From Pseudonocardia ammonioxydans (GTDB taxonomy: Bacteria; Actinomycetota; Actinomycetes; Mycobacteriales; Pseudonocardiaceae): 64,000 bases of DNA. Positions 54,964 to 63,868 of the stretch are shown piece by piece. The notes below the pieces were generated by a model. It had not been told where the DNA came from and did no database searches. It worked only from the letters and a program-made list of their open reading frames with translations. The stretch is taken from assembly GCF_900115005.1 (NCBI RefSeq), contig NZ_FOUY01000014.1, forward strand, positions 62,001 through 126,000, in the 5' to 3' direction. A program made the position numbers and the translations under genes. Position 1 is the first letter of the stretch, and the number at the start of each line of letters is the position of its first letter.

Positions 54964-56802
54964 GTGACCACCCATCCCTGCGCACCCGTCCCCGAGCGGC
55001 TCTTCGACGACGAGCGCGAGCAGCGCTGGCGGTCCCGGTTCACCGCGGTCCGGATGTCGCGACCGTCCTGGGCGCGCGACGCACCGCAGCGCTCGGTCTA
55101 CGTCTCGAACGCGACCGGGACCTTCGAGGTGCACGTCTGGGACCGCACCTCCGACGAGCGCCGCCAGGTCACCGACCGCCGCAACGGCACCACCGCGGCC
55201 GCGCTGCCGCCCGGTGGCGAGCAGGTGTGGTGGTTCGCCGACACCGACGGCGACGAGTTCGGGCACTGGGTCGCGCAGCCCTGGTCCGACGGCCCCGGCG
55301 CCGCGACCGTCCCCGCCGTGCCCGGGGCGGGCGACGGCTACCCGGCCGGGCTGGAGATCGGGCGGCAGCGCACCGCGGTCGGGGTGTCCACCGACGACGG
55401 CACGACGCTGCTGGTGCACGAGCGCGGGTCCGGCGCCGACGCCCGCGTCGTCTACCGGCACACCGAGGACGCCGGGGTCGGGTCGCTGTCCGAGGACGAG
55501 ACCCTGCTGGCGATCTCGCACTCCGAGCACGGCGACTCCCGCCACCCCTCGCTGCGGGTGCTCGACCTCGACGGCGGGGGTGTCGTCGGCGAGCTGCACG
55601 ACGGTCCCGGCAAGGGGCTGGCCCCGCTGGAGTTCTCCCCGGTCGCCGGGGACCAGCGCCTGCTGGTCTCGCACGAGCGCCGCGGCCGCGAGGAGCTGCT
55701 GATCTGGGAGCCCGGCACCGGAACGGTCACCGAACTGCGGATCGACCTGCCCGGCGAGCTCGTCGGCGGCTTCTACCCGGACGCCTCCGCGCTGCTCGTC
55801 GCGCACACCCACGCCGCCCGGACCCGGCTGTTCCGCTACGACCTCGGGACCGGCGCGCTCACCGAGCTCCCGGTCGCGCCGGGCTGCGTCGGCTCCGCCG
55901 AGGTCCGCGACGACGGCACCGTCGAGTACTCGAGCTCCTCGGCCGCCACCCCGTCGCAGATCCGCAGGCTGCGCACGGATGGCACCGACGACGTCCTGGT
56001 CACCCCGCCCGGCGAGCGCCCGCCCGGCTCGCTGCCGGTGCGCGACGTGTGGACCGCGGGTCCGGGCGGCGACGTGCACGCCCTGGTCACCGAGGCACCG
56101 CGGTCGGGCGCGACGCCGGCGCCCGCGGTGTTCGTCCTGCACGGCGGCCCGCACGCCGCCGACGAGGACCGGTTCGACGCCGTCCGGGCCACCTGGGTGG
56201 AGGCCGGGTTCACCGTCGTCGAGGTCAACTACCGCGGCTCCACCGGGTACGGCTCGGCGTGGCGGGACGCGATCGAGGGCCGGCCGGGGCTGACCGAGCT
56301 GGCCGACGTCGCCGCCGTGCAGGACGCGCTGGTCGCCGACGGCACCGTCGATCCGGCCCGCTGCGCCGTCGACGGCTGGTCGTGGGGCGGGTACCTGGCG
56401 CTGCTGGCCGCGGGCACCCAGCCGGGGCGCTGGGCGGCCGCCGTCGCCGGGGTGCCGGTGGCCGACTACGTGGCCGCCTACGCCGATGAGATGGAACAGC
56501 TGCGGGCCTTCGACCGGGCCCTGTTCGGCGGGTCCCCCGAGGACCTGCCCGAGCTGTACACCGAGGCGTCGCCGCTGACCTACGTGGACGCCGTCCGGGT
56601 GCCGGTGCTGGTGCTGGCCGGGGAGAACGACCCGCGCTGCCCGATCCGCCAGATCGACAACTATCTGGACGCGCTGGCCGCGCGCGGGGACCTCGCCTAC
56701 GAGGTCAGCCGGTTCGACGCCGGCCACGGCTCGCTGGTGGTGTCCGACCAGCTGGACCTCATCGCGACCGAGGTCGACTTCGTCCGCCGCGCCCTGGGCT
56801 GA
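54964..56802 (+). CDS. S9 family serine peptidase (prolyl oligopeptidase-like)
   Basis: The 612-residue protein starts at a GTG seven bases after CACGAT. An N-terminal beta-propeller (about 40-370) is seen as repeated strands such as VYVSNATGTFEVHVWDR and LRVLDLDGGGVVGELH. A C-terminal alpha/beta hydrolase follows. VFVLHGGPHAADEDRF supplies the oxyanion strand, VNYRGSTGYGSAWRDA the family signature, VDGWSWGGYLALLAAG the catalytic Ser in GWSWGG, LAGENDPRCPIRQI the Asp and FDAGHGSLVV the His. No signal peptide, so it is cytoplasmic. It cleaves short peptides, perhaps acylated ones. The stop abuts that of the TetR gene. Confidence 0.92.
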   Translation: MTTHPCAPVPERLFDDEREQRWRSRFTAVRMSRPSWARDAPQRSVYVSNATGTFEVHVWDRTSDERRQVTDRRNGTTAAALPPGGEQVWWFADTDGDEFGHWVAQPWSDGPGAATVPAVPGAGDGYPAGLEIGRQRTAVGVSTDDGTTLLVHERGSGADARVVYRHTEDAGVGSLSEDETLLAISHSEHGDSRHPSLRVLDLDGGGVVGELHDGPGKGLAPLEFSPVAGDQRLLVSHERRGREELLIWEPGTGTVTELRIDLPGELVGGFYPDASALLVAHTHAARTRLFRYDLGTGALTELPVAPGCVGSAEVRDDGTVEYSSSSAATPSQIRRLRTDGTDDVLVTPPGERPPGSLPVRDVWTAGPGGDVHALVTEAPRSGATPAPAVFVLHGGPHAADEDRFDAVRATWVEAGFTVVEVNYRGSTGYGSAWRDAIEGRPGLTELADVAAVQDALVADGTVDPARCAVDGWSWGGYLALLAAGTQPGRWAAAVAGVPVADYVAAYADEMEQLRAFDRALFGGSPEDLPELYTEASPLTYVDAVRVPVLVLAGENDPRCPIRQIDNYLDALAARGDLAYEVSRFDAGHGSLVVSDQLDLIATEVDFVRRALG

Positions 56803-57738
56803 TCAGAGGTCGCGGGCGAGCTCGTGCAGGTCGGCGCCGCTGTCGAGCACGGCACGCAGCCGGTCGGCGCGCTCCTCGCTCCACGGCCGGTCCGGATCGG
56901 GCTCGAGGTTGCCCAGCAGCAGCTGCGCGACACCGAACGCGACGAGCGACCAGTCCCCCGGCTCGCCGCCGGGCCCGGCGGCGAGGCGGCGCCCGGCCAG
57001 CTCCGGGCGCGCGACGACCTTGACCACCATGCCGCGCAGCAGGGCGTTGGCGAGGTGGGCGAGGTCCTCGGCCGTGGCGCCGGGGCGGCGCCGCAGCCCG
57101 AGCAGCCGCAGCACGGCGTCGTGCGAGGCCACGATCCCCTCGGTGAGCCGGGCCTCGGTGGCCGCCAGCGCCGCACCGACCCGGTCGTGCAGGTCCCCGG
57201 ACTCCATCCCGACGTAGGTGGCGGTCAGCGCGAGGTAGGTCCGCCAGTCCCGGGACGCCCGGACGTGGCCGAAGTCCTGTTCGGCGGTCTCGCGCACCAC
57301 CTCGGCCGCCGTGCGCAGCCGGCCCTCCGCGGTGCCCAGGTCGGCGATGCGCTCACCGAGGATCCGGCGCACGCTCGCGCCCGCCTCCTCGACGCCCACG
57401 GCCGCCAGGGGCGCCTGCCCGCGGGCGAGCTCCAGCAGCAGGTCGCCGAGGAACTCCCCCTTGGACGGCCACCGGCGGTAGACCGCGCTGCGGGCGACGC
57501 CGGCCTCCCGGATGACGTCCTCGAGCCGCAGGTGATCCAGGCTCACGGTCAGCCCGAGATCGGCGACCGCACCGGCCGCCGTCTCCAGCATCAGCCGCTC
57601 GGTCTCGGTGTCCGAGAGTCGCCGGCGCCGGGGCCGGCCGGGGCCGGCACCCAGGACCGACGACCGGCCGTCCGGCTGCGGCATCCGGGGTCGCCCCCGG
57701 GAGATCTCCGGGTCACCCGGAGCGGAATCCGCTGGCAT
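56803..57738 (-). CDS. TetR/AcrR family regulator of the adjacent membrane protein
   Basis: The product is 311 residues from the ATG at 57738, preceded by GGAGG. An unusually long leader (about 45 residues, Arg/Pro-rich) precedes the helix-turn-helix (ERLMLETAAGAVADLGLTVS, LEDVIREAGVARSAVYRRWP, SKGEFLGDLLLELA). The C-terminal domain has LRTAAEVVRETAEQDFGHVR and WRTYLALTATYVGMESGDLH. Two palindromes in the gap to the divergent membrane gene are its probable operators, so it should repress both itself and that gene. Confidence 0.88.
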   Translation of the reverse strand: MPADSAPGDPEISRGRPRMPQPDGRSSVLGAGPGRPRRRRLSDTETERLMLETAAGAVADLGLTVSLDHLRLEDVIREAGVARSAVYRRWPSKGEFLGDLLLELARGQAPLAAVGVEEAGASVRRILGERIADLGTAEGRLRTAAEVVRETAEQDFGHVRASRDWRTYLALTATYVGMESGDLHDRVGAALAATEARLTEGIVASHDAVLRLLGLRRRPGATAEDLAHLANALLRGMVVKVVARPELAGRRLAAGPGGEPGDWSLVAFGVAQLLLGNLEPDPDRPWSEERADRLRAVLDSGADLHELARDL

Positions 57739-57753
57739 CGCCACCTCCGTTGA

Positions 57754-57787
57754 GACATGATGTCCCAAGTTTCAGACATTACGTCTG
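57754..57787. promoter_or_regulatory. Two palindromic operators
   Basis: GACATGATGTC (57754-57764) and CAGACATTACGTCTG (57773-57787) are palindromes with 5-base arms (GACAT / ATGTC and CAGAC / GTCTG). They lie back to back between the TetR start and the membrane protein start, the usual place for a TetR operator pair. Confidence 0.65.
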
Positions 57788-57822
57788 GACTGTTGCGACC
57801 ATGCTACGACCAGGGGGAACTC

Positions 57823-58269
57823 ATGACCGCTCGAACCACGACGCCACGTACTACCGCGCCCGCGGCCCTGTGGGCGGGCCTCGCCGCGACCGCGCTGACG
57901 GCCGTCGCCGTCGTCGTCGACCAGGGCCTGATCGGCTCGATCCACGACCAGGTCACCGCCGCCTACGCCGGGTACCCCGGGCTCGACGCCGGCGCCGAGT
58001 CGTTCGTCGTCACGACCCTGCTCGGGCTCGCCGTGCTCGGCGCCGCCGGCTGGCTGCTCACCCTGCGCGGCGCCCGCCGGCGAGCCGGCTGGGCCGCGCC
58101 GGCCGGGACCGCGCTGTGGGTGCTCGGCCTCGGCGCCGCGGTCACGCTGATGACCGCGACCGAGTACGGGACCACGCTCGTCCCGGCCTGGCTGGGGGTG
58201 CTGGGCCTGCTGCCGTCGCTGGTGGGGCTGGGCGCGGTCGTCCTGCTGTGGCGGGAACGGCGGAGCTGA
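57823..58269 (+). CDS. Four-span membrane protein under TetR control
   Basis: The product is 148 residues from the ATG at 57823 with GGGGGAA upstream. Four hydrophobic helices are visible: LWAGLAATALTAVAVVVDQG, FVVTTLLGLAVLGAAGWLLT, PAGTALWVLGLGAAVTLMTA, and WLGVLGLLPSLVGLGAVVLL. No transporter signature is seen, and I do not recognise a family. The divergent TetR gene and the paired operators indicate inducible expression. The stop is two bases from that of the arsC-like gene. Confidence 0.75.
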   Translation: MTARTTTPRTTAPAALWAGLAATALTAVAVVVDQGLIGSIHDQVTAAYAGYPGLDAGAESFVVTTLLGLAVLGAAGWLLTLRGARRRAGWAAPAGTALWVLGLGAAVTLMTATEYGTTLVPAWLGVLGLLPSLVGLGAVVLLWRERRS

Positions 58270-58270
58270 C

Positions 58271-58615
58271 CTACTCCTCCAGCAGGGGCAGGACGTTCTC
58301 CGGCGGCCGGCCGAGCACGGCCCGGTCGCCGGAGCGCACCAGCGGCCGCTCGATCAGCTTCGGGTCGGCCGCCAGGGCGTCGAGCAGGGTGTCCCGGTCG
58401 GCGCCCTTGAGGCCCTGCTCCCGGAAGGCGGCCTCGCCGGTGCGGGCGAGCGCCAGCGGGTCCTCGGTGCCGAGCGCGGCCAGGGCGTCCTCGAGCTCGG
58501 CCCGGGTCGGCGGGTCGTCGAGGTAGCGACGCACCTCCGGTTCGACGCCGTGCTCCTGCAGCAACGCGAGCGTGGCGCGGCTCTTGGAGCAGCGCGGGTT
58601 GTGCCAGATCTCCAC
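58271..58615 (-). CDS. ArsC/Spx-family thioredoxin-fold protein
   Basis: The 114-residue protein opens MEIWHNPRCSKSRATLALLQ, the arsenate reductase signature with the catalytic cysteine in NPRCSKSR. Further conserved parts are RRYLDDPPTRAELEDALAAL and LIERPLVRSGDRAVLGRPPE, which carries the arginine found in glutaredoxin-type ArsC. It may reduce arsenate with glutathione-like thiols or act as a redox protein like YffB. No ars operon partner (arsB, arsR) is nearby, so the arsenate role is inference. Confidence 0.88.
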   Translation of the reverse strand: MEIWHNPRCSKSRATLALLQEHGVEPEVRRYLDDPPTRAELEDALAALGTEDPLALARTGEAAFREQGLKGADRDTLLDALAADPKLIERPLVRSGDRAVLGRPPENVLPLLEE

Positions 58616-58625
58616 GGCACCGAGC

Positions 58626-59963
58626 CTAGGACCGTTCGGCCGGTTCCGGGGCCCCGGCCGCGACGCCGTGGCGCAGGTTGCTGCGGAAATAGAGCAGGAT
58701 CGCCGCGAAGCAGGCCGCGGAGACGACGAACGAGAGCTGCAGCGAGCCGAGCACGTCCGACACCGCGCCCTGCACGACCGGGACGACCGCCCCGCCGACG
58801 ATCGCCATCACCAGCACCGCACCGGCGGTCTCCTGGTGGCGCTTGTCGTCGACGGTGTCCAGGGTCTGGCCGAAGATCGTCGGCCAGCACGGGCCCATCA
58901 GCAGGTTGGACGCGATCACCAGCCACACCGCGAGCGCCGCCGGGCCGAACGCGGCCGCCAGCAGGAGCACCGCCCCGGTCCCGCAGTAGACGACGAGCAC
59001 CCGGGCCGCCGAGAAGCGCGCGATCAGCACGTTCGCGACGAACTTGCCGGCCAGGAAGCAGAGGAATCCGAGGATCATGAAGTCGGTGGCGTCGCGTTCG
59101 TTCAGCTGCGGGTAGAGCTCCAGGCCGAGCCGGATCGTGAACGACCACACCGCCGTCTGCAGGCCGACGTAGAGGAACTGGGCGACGATCCCCTTGCGGT
59201 ACTGGGCCGTGCGGGCGAGCACCCGCAGCGTGTCACCGAGCCGCGCCGGTCGGGTGCCGTCGTCCCCGGCGGGCGTGCCCCGCGGGTAGTCGGTGATCAG
59301 GAACAGCACCAGCAGGCAGACCAGCACGACCAGGATGAACTGGTAGGGGCGCAGCGTGTTCAGCAGCAGCGCCTCGCCGAGCGCCTGTCGCGCCTCCGGG
59401 GTCGGGGCGGCGTCCATCTGCGCCTCGATCGAGTCCCCGGTCCCGAAGATCAGGTACTTGCCGAGCACGACGCCGAGCAGGTTGCCGATCGGGGTGAACG
59501 TCTGCGAGATGTTGAGCCGCAACGTGCCCGTCTCCCGCGGGCCGAGCATCGACGAGTAGGTGTTCGCGCTGGTCTCGAGGAAGCTCAGCCCGATCGCGAT
59601 GGCGAAGATGCAGAACAGGAACATCCCGTACGTCGCGAGCGTGCTGGCCGGGAAGAACAGCGCACAGCCGGCGATGTAGACGGTGAGCCCGATCAGGACG
59701 CCGACCTTGTACGACGTCCGCCGGATGATCCGCGACGCCGGGATCGCGATGAGGAAGTAGCCGCCGTAGAACGCGGACTGCACGAACGCCGTCGCCGCGT
59801 CGGACAGCGTGAACACGTGCTTGAACTGGGTGATCAGGATGTCGTTCAGCCCGGCCGCCGCACCCCACATCGGGAACAGCAGCGACAGCAGGACGAACTG
59901 GAACCACGGCGTGCGGTCGAGGTAGCCCGAACCGAGTTGCCGGGCCGGATTCCGGATCAGCAC
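58626..59963 (-). CDS. FucP-type sugar:H+ symporter (MFS)
   Basis: The 445-residue protein has twelve hydrophobic spans. Family marks of FucP/GluP symporters include FVLLSLLFPMWGAAAGLNDI near the N-terminus, YGGYFLIAIPASRIIRRTSY after the second span, and ETSANTYSSMLGPRETGTLR, where the conserved Glu and Asn that take part in proton and sugar binding lie. NISQTFTPIGNLLGVVLG is also typical. It would take up L-fucose, galactose or glucose with a proton. No sugar kinase or isomerase gene is next to it. It starts with a GTG at 59963. Confidence 0.88.
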   Translation of the reverse strand: MLIRNPARQLGSGYLDRTPWFQFVLLSLLFPMWGAAAGLNDILITQFKHVFTLSDAATAFVQSAFYGGYFLIAIPASRIIRRTSYKVGVLIGLTVYIAGCALFFPASTLATYGMFLFCIFAIAIGLSFLETSANTYSSMLGPRETGTLRLNISQTFTPIGNLLGVVLGKYLIFGTGDSIEAQMDAAPTPEARQALGEALLLNTLRPYQFILVVLVCLLVLFLITDYPRGTPAGDDGTRPARLGDTLRVLARTAQYRKGIVAQFLYVGLQTAVWSFTIRLGLELYPQLNERDATDFMILGFLCFLAGKFVANVLIARFSAARVLVVYCGTGAVLLLAAAFGPAALAVWLVIASNLLMGPCWPTIFGQTLDTVDDKRHQETAGAVLVMAIVGGAVVPVVQGAVSDVLGSLQLSFVVSAACFAAILLYFRSNLRHGVAAGAPEPAERS

Positions 59964-60051
59964 GGTGCGCCCCCTGCGCCGACGTCGGTGTCGGTCTCTG
60001 CGGTGTCGCGGCGCAACGTAACCCGGGAGGGGGCATCACGGCCAGAACGCA

Positions 60052-60084
60052 CGACGGTCCCCGGGCACCGCCCGGGGACCGTCG
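60052..60084 (-). terminator. katA terminator
   Basis: CGACGGTCCCCGGGC and GCCCGGGGACCGTCG pair perfectly over 15 bases around the loop ACC. It lies 13 bases past the katA stop on the minus strand. It is symmetrical and may also insulate the fucP-type gene. Confidence 0.88.
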
Positions 60085-60097
60085 CCGTGTGGGCCGG

Positions 60098-61594
60098 TCA
60101 GTCGAACCGGCCGCCACCCTTGTCGGACTGGTTCTGGGCCAGATGCCCCTTGATCGCGGCCTCGATCTTGTCGCCGATGGCCTTGTCGATGTTCTTCCAG
60201 TACTGGTAGACGCGCTCGCGGATCTCGTCCGACCGCACGCCCGCGGCGGCGCCCGCGACGTTGTGCACGAGCCGTTCCCGCATGCCCTCGTCCATCACCT
60301 GGTTGATCAGGGTGTTGGCCTGGCCGTAGTCGTCGTCCTCGGCGCGCAGCGTGTAGGCCTGCTGCACCATCTCGCCGTCGACGGCGAAGTAGTTCGAGTA
60401 GACGGCACGCGCCGGGTCGGCCTTCGGGCCACCCTGCGAGTTCGGCGCGTACACCGGATCGGTGACGTTCTCGATCCGCATGGCGCCGTCCTTCGAGTAG
60501 CTGTGGACGGGCGCATGGGGGCGGTTGACCGGGATCTGCTGGTAGTTCACGCCGAGCCGGGCGCGGTGGGCGTCGGAGTAGGAGAAGCCGCGCCCCAGCA
60601 GCATCTTGTCCGGGGACAGGCCGGTGCCGGGCACCAGGTTGTTCGGCTGGAACGCTGCCTGCTCCATCTCCGCGTGGTAGTCGGTGACGTTGCGGTTGAG
60701 CTCCATCTTGCCGACCTCGTGCAGCGGGTAGTCGGCGTGCGGCCAGACCTTGGTGAGGTCGAACGGGTTGAACCGGTAGGTCTTCGCGTCCTCGAACGGC
60801 ATGATCTGGACCTTCAGCGTCCAGGTCGGGTACTCACCGCGCTCGATCGCGTCGTACAGGTCGCGCTGGTGGGCGTCGCCGTCCTCCCCCGCGATCCGGT
60901 CCGCCTCGTCCTGGGTGAGGCACTCGACGCCCTGGTCGCACTTGAAGTGGTACTTCACCCAGAACTGCTCACCGGAGGCGTTCACCCAGGAGTAGGTGTG
61001 GCTGGAGTAGCCGTTCATGTGCCGCCAGGTCCGCGGGATCCCGCGGTCACCCATCAGCCAGGTCACCTGGTGGGCCGACTCCGGGGAGAGCGTCCAGAAG
61101 TCCCACTGCATGTCGGCGTCGCGCAGGTTGTTGCCCGCCAGCCGCTTCTGCGAGCGGATGAAGTGCTGGAACTTCATCGGGTCGCGGATGAAGAACACCG
61201 GAGTGTTGTTGCAGACGAGGTCGAGGTTGCCCTCGGAGGTGTAGAACTTCAGCGCGAAGCCGCGGGGGTCGCGCCAGGTGTCGGGGCTGCCGCGCTCACC
61301 GGCGACGGTGGAGAACCGCGCGATCATCTCGGTCTGGGCACCGGGCTGGAAGACCGCGGCCCGGGTGTACGCGCTGACGTCGCCGGTCACCCGGAACGTC
61401 CCGAACGCGCCACCGCCCTTCGCGTGCGGCTGCCGCTCCGGGATGCGCTCCCGGTTGAACTGCGCCATCTGCTCGATCAGGTAGTGGTCGTTGAGCAGGA
61501 TGGGCCCGTCCGGGCCGATGGTCAGCGAGTGCTCGTCGCTGGCAACCGGGCTGCCGGAGTCGGTGGTGGTCGGCTGGGACTGCGAGCTCGTCAC
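60098..61594 (-). CDS. katA: Monofunctional haem catalase
   Basis: The product is 498 residues from a GTG at 61594, with AGGAGG nine bases upstream. It is a clade 3 small-subunit catalase. [18 protein letters not shown] carries the distal catalytic histidine, [20 protein letters not shown] the next conserved block, and [20 protein letters not shown] the distal side. The proximal tyrosine lies in the [10 protein letters not shown] region's upstream counterpart [15 protein letters not shown], with its Arg/Tyr set. It removes hydrogen peroxide in the cytoplasm. The start overlaps the fur stop by GTGA, so both are made from one message. Confidence 0.96.
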   Translation of the reverse strand: MTSSQSQPTTTDSGSPVASDEHSLTIGPDGPILLNDHYLIEQMAQFNRERIPERQPHAKGGGAFGTFRVTGDVSAYTRAAVFQPGAQTEMIARFSTVAGERGSPDTWRDPRGFALKFYTSEGNLDLVCNNTPVFFIRDPMKFQHFIRSQKRLAGNNLRDADMQWDFWTLSPESAHQVTWLMGDRGIPRTWRHMNGYSSHTYSWVNASGEQFWVKYHFKCDQGVECLTQDEADRIAGEDGDAHQRDLYDAIERGEYPTWTLKVQIMPFEDAKTYRFNPFDLTKVWPHADYPLHEVGKMELNRNVTDYHAEMEQAAFQPNNLVPGTGLSPDKMLLGRGFSYSDAHRARLGVNYQQIPVNRPHAPVHSYSKDGAMRIENVTDPVYAPNSQGGPKADPARAVYSNYFAVDGEMVQQAYTLRAEDDDYGQANTLINQVMDEGMRERLVHNVAGAAAGVRSDEIRERVYQYWKNIDKAIGDKIEAAIKGHLAQNQSDKGGGRFD

Positions 61595-62058
61595 TGCCGT
61601 TCCTCCTCGTGGTGGGTGGTGGTTGCGGTCGCTCCGCCGTCGCGGCAGCCGGGACACAGACCCCAGAAGACGACCTCGGCCTCGTCGACCGCGAAGCCGC
61701 CGGCGTCGTGCGGGGTCAGGCACGGACCGGCACCGACGACGCAGTCGACGTCGACGGTGCGGCCGCACTCCCGGCAGACCAGGTGGTGATGGTTGTCCCC
61801 GGTCCGGGTCTCGAACAGCGCCGGTGAGTCCGCCGGCACGATCCGCCGGACCAGCCCGGTGTCGGTGCAGGCCGCCAGGACGTTGTAGACGGTCTGGGTC
61901 GACACCGAGTCGAGCCGCCCGCGGACCAGCCCGGCCACCGTCTCGGCCGTGGCATGGGGGTTCTCCGCGAGCACCTCGAGCACGGCGACCCGCGGCGCGG
62001 TGACCCGCAGGCCGACGCCGCGCAGCCGATCCGCCGTGGTGCTGCTCAGGGGTGCCAT
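61591..62058 (-). CDS. Fur-family peroxide regulator
   Basis: The 155-residue protein has a winged helix ([20 protein letters not shown], and [20 protein letters not shown]) and a dimerisation domain with metal sites: [19 protein letters not shown] and [11 protein letters not shown], giving two CxxC zinc pairs. Histidines in the hinge ([11 protein letters not shown]) fit a PerR/CatR-type peroxide sensor. Coupling to katA is the classic CatR arrangement. The ATG at 62058 is used; an ATG at 62070 is possible. A likely self-operator lies upstream. Confidence 0.92.
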   Translation of the reverse strand: MAPLSSTTADRLRGVGLRVTAPRVAVLEVLAENPHATAETVAGLVRGRLDSVSTQTVYNVLAACTDTGLVRRIVPADSPALFETRTGDNHHHLVCRECGRTVDVDCVVGAGPCLTPHDAGGFAVDEAEVVFWGLCPGCRDGGATATTTHHEEERQ

Positions 62059-62080
62059 CGCCGGGCGCATTCCCGGGTTT

Positions 62081-62099
62081 TTCTGGAACCAAACAAGAA
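62081..62099. promoter_or_regulatory. Candidate Fur/CatR operator
   Basis: TTCTGGAACCAAACAAGAA has TTCT and AGAA ends in an AT-richer patch, set in otherwise very GC-rich DNA. It lies 23 bases upstream of the fur start and 51 bases before the divergent MFS gene. Its position and composition suit a Fur-family operator that might affect both directions. Confidence 0.5.
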
Positions 62100-62149
62100 T
62101 CTTCGGGCCGGGTCGGAACTCGGTGGACACTGCGGCGCAGGATGGTCGG

Positions 62150-63397
62150 GTGTCCGACGCCGTCCGCAGCACCGAGCCGCCCCGCGCCGGGATCGGAGCC
62201 TTCACCGACGTCCTGCGCCGGCCGGGGGTCGGGACGGTCACCGGCCTCGGCATGGCGGCCCGGATCCCGGCGACGGCCGTCGGGGTCACCCTGACCCTGC
62301 ACACGGTCCTGACCCTCGGGTACGGCTTCGCCGCCGCGGGTCTGGTCGCGGCGGCCGTGCCCACCGGGATGGCGATCGGCGCGCCACTGCTCGGCTCGGT
62401 GATCGACCGGTACGGGCTGCGCCCGGTACTGGTGCTGACGACGACGGCCGGGGCGCTGTTCTGGTCGGTCGCACCGCTGCTGGGCTACGCGGGCCTGCTC
62501 GGCACCGCGTTCGTCGCCGGGGTGCTGACGGTGCCGGTCTTCTCGCTGGTGCGGCAGGTGCTCGCGGCGATCGTCCCGGCCGGGCACCGGCGGCCCGCGT
62601 TCGCGCTCGACTCCATGTCGGTCGAGATCTCCTACATGACCGGGCCGGCGATCGGGTCACTGCTGACGGTGTGGCTGGGCTCGGCGGTCTCGATGCGCGT
62701 GATCGGCGCCGGGTTCGTGCTCGCCGGCCTGGCGCTGTGGTGGCTGGACCCGCCGGTCCGTGCCGACGGGGCGCCCCGCGGGGACACCGAGCGGCCACCG
62801 GTGCGTGCGTGGCTGTCCCGGCCGCTGGTCGGTGCGCTGCTGTCGGTGACGGCCGGGGTCGTCGCGATCATGGGCACCGAGTTCGCGTTCGTCGCGGCGC
62901 TCACCGAGGCCGGCCAGGCGTGGGCGATCGCCCTGGTCAACGCCGTGTGGTGCGTGGCGTCGCTGGTCGGCGGGTTCTTCTACGGTGCCGCGCGGCGGGC
63001 GGTCCGGCTCCCGCTGCTGCTCGCCGTCCTCGGGCTGGCGACGCTCCCGGCCGCGCTCGCCTGGTCCTGGTGGAGCCTGCTGTTCCTGCTCCTGCCGGCC
63101 GGCCTCGCCACCGCGCCGACCCTGGCCGCGGGCAGCGACGCCGTCGGTGAGCTGGCGCCCGACCGGGTCCGCGGGCTCGTCACGGGCCTGCAGGGCTCCG
63201 CGACGACGATCGGGCTCGCGATCGCGACCCCGCTGTCCGGGTTCCTGGTCGACGCGGTCTCCCCCGCACTGGCGATCGTCGTGTGCGGCTCCGTCGCGAC
63301 CGCGTGCGCCGGGATCACCGCGTGGCTGATGCGCGCCCGGCCCGTGCCCCATGCCGTGCCCCGAGCGCCCCGAGCGCCCCGAGGGGCACCTTCGTAG
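62150..63397 (+). CDS. Major facilitator superfamily transporter
   Basis: The product is 415 residues from a GTG at 62150, just after CAGGAT. Twelve hydrophobic spans are visible. [20 protein letters not shown] is the MFS loop 2-3 motif (DRYGxRP). Later, [20 protein letters not shown] lies at the second half. It resembles drug-exporter-like proteins of the YceL/SotB type; the substrate is unknown. The stop is contributed by the first copy of a palindromic repeat, which also encodes the last residues PRGAPS. It is divergent from fur. Confidence 0.85.
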   Translation: MSDAVRSTEPPRAGIGAFTDVLRRPGVGTVTGLGMAARIPATAVGVTLTLHTVLTLGYGFAAAGLVAAAVPTGMAIGAPLLGSVIDRYGLRPVLVLTTTAGALFWSVAPLLGYAGLLGTAFVAGVLTVPVFSLVRQVLAAIVPAGHRRPAFALDSMSVEISYMTGPAIGSLLTVWLGSAVSMRVIGAGFVLAGLALWWLDPPVRADGAPRGDTERPPVRAWLSRPLVGALLSVTAGVVAIMGTEFAFVAALTEAGQAWAIALVNAVWCVASLVGGFFYGAARRAVRLPLLLAVLGLATLPAALAWSWWSLLFLLLPAGLATAPTLAAGSDAVGELAPDRVRGLVTGLQGSATTIGLAIATPLSGFLVDAVSPALAIVVCGSVATACAGITAWLMRARPVPHAVPRAPRAPRGAPS

Positions 63398-63424
63398 CGC
63401 CGGAGGCCCCGAGGGTGCCCCTGG
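63377..63424. repeat. Dispersed palindromic repeat, copy A
   Basis: It starts CCCCGAGGGGCACC, followed by TTCGTAGCGCC, and ends GAGGGTGCCCCTGGG. The arms GAGGGGCACC and GGGTGCCCCT pair. The TAG inside TTCGTAG is the stop codon of the MFS gene. GAGCGCCGTGCCAGGCC follows, as after copy B. Confidence 0.85.
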
Positions 63425-63493
63425 GAGCGCCGTGCCAGGCCCCGCGCCCCGCGCTCCGCGCCCGCGCTGTGTCCCGTGCCCGGTGCCCGTGTG

Positions 63494-63543
63494 CCCCGAG
63501 GGGCACTCTCGTAGCACCAGTGGTCCCGAGGGTGCCCCTGGGA
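63494..63543. repeat. Dispersed palindromic repeat, copy B
   Basis: It starts CCCCGAGGGGCACTCTCG, followed by TAGCACCAGTGG, and ends TCCCGAGGGTGCCCCTGGG. It is followed by AGCGCCGTACCAGGCC, nearly as after copy A, so the repeated unit is longer than the palindrome. Copies A and B start 117 bases apart. Confidence 0.85.
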
Positions 63544-63623
63544 GCGCCGTACCAGGCCTCGGGACCCCGTGCCGGCTCTCGTCGGTGCCCCTGCGTCGTG
63601 CCCGCGCCGTGCCCCGTCCGTGG

Positions 63624-63674
63624 CCCGAGGGGCACCCTCGTAGCGCCAGGGGCCCCGAGGGTGCCCCTCGGGGC
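63624..63674. repeat. Dispersed palindromic repeat, copy C
   Basis: It starts CCCGAGGGGCACCCTCG, followed by TAGCGCCAGGGG, and ends CCCCGAGGGTGCCCCTCGGGG. This is the most symmetric copy: GAGGGGCACCCTCG pairs with CGAGGGTGCCCCTC over 14 bases. It starts 130 bases after copy B. No gene lies between 63398 and 63868; the rest of that stretch is GC-rich spacer. Confidence 0.88.
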
Positions 63675-63868
63675 GTTGCGTTGCGTCGGGCCTCGGGGCA
63701 CCGTGCCGGACCCCGGCGCGGGCGGGCCCGGCGTGCCGTGCGCGGCAGGATGCCCGGACCGTGCGCCGTGCGGACGCAAGCCGGTGGCTGAGAGCGTCCA
63801 CAGGCGATCGGCGCACGGAGGCCGGATTGCCCGACGCCGGCGCTCCGCGCTGGGGCAGACTGGATCGA

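Noticed and set aside
58271..58615. Arsenic resistance locus
   Set aside because: Only the ArsC-like protein is present; no arsR, arsB or acr3 gene is adjacent.
60098..62587. Extended open frame joining katA with sequence upstream
   Set aside because: The upstream part is antisense to the MFS gene and out of frame with fur; katA has its own GTG with AGGAGG at the fur stop.
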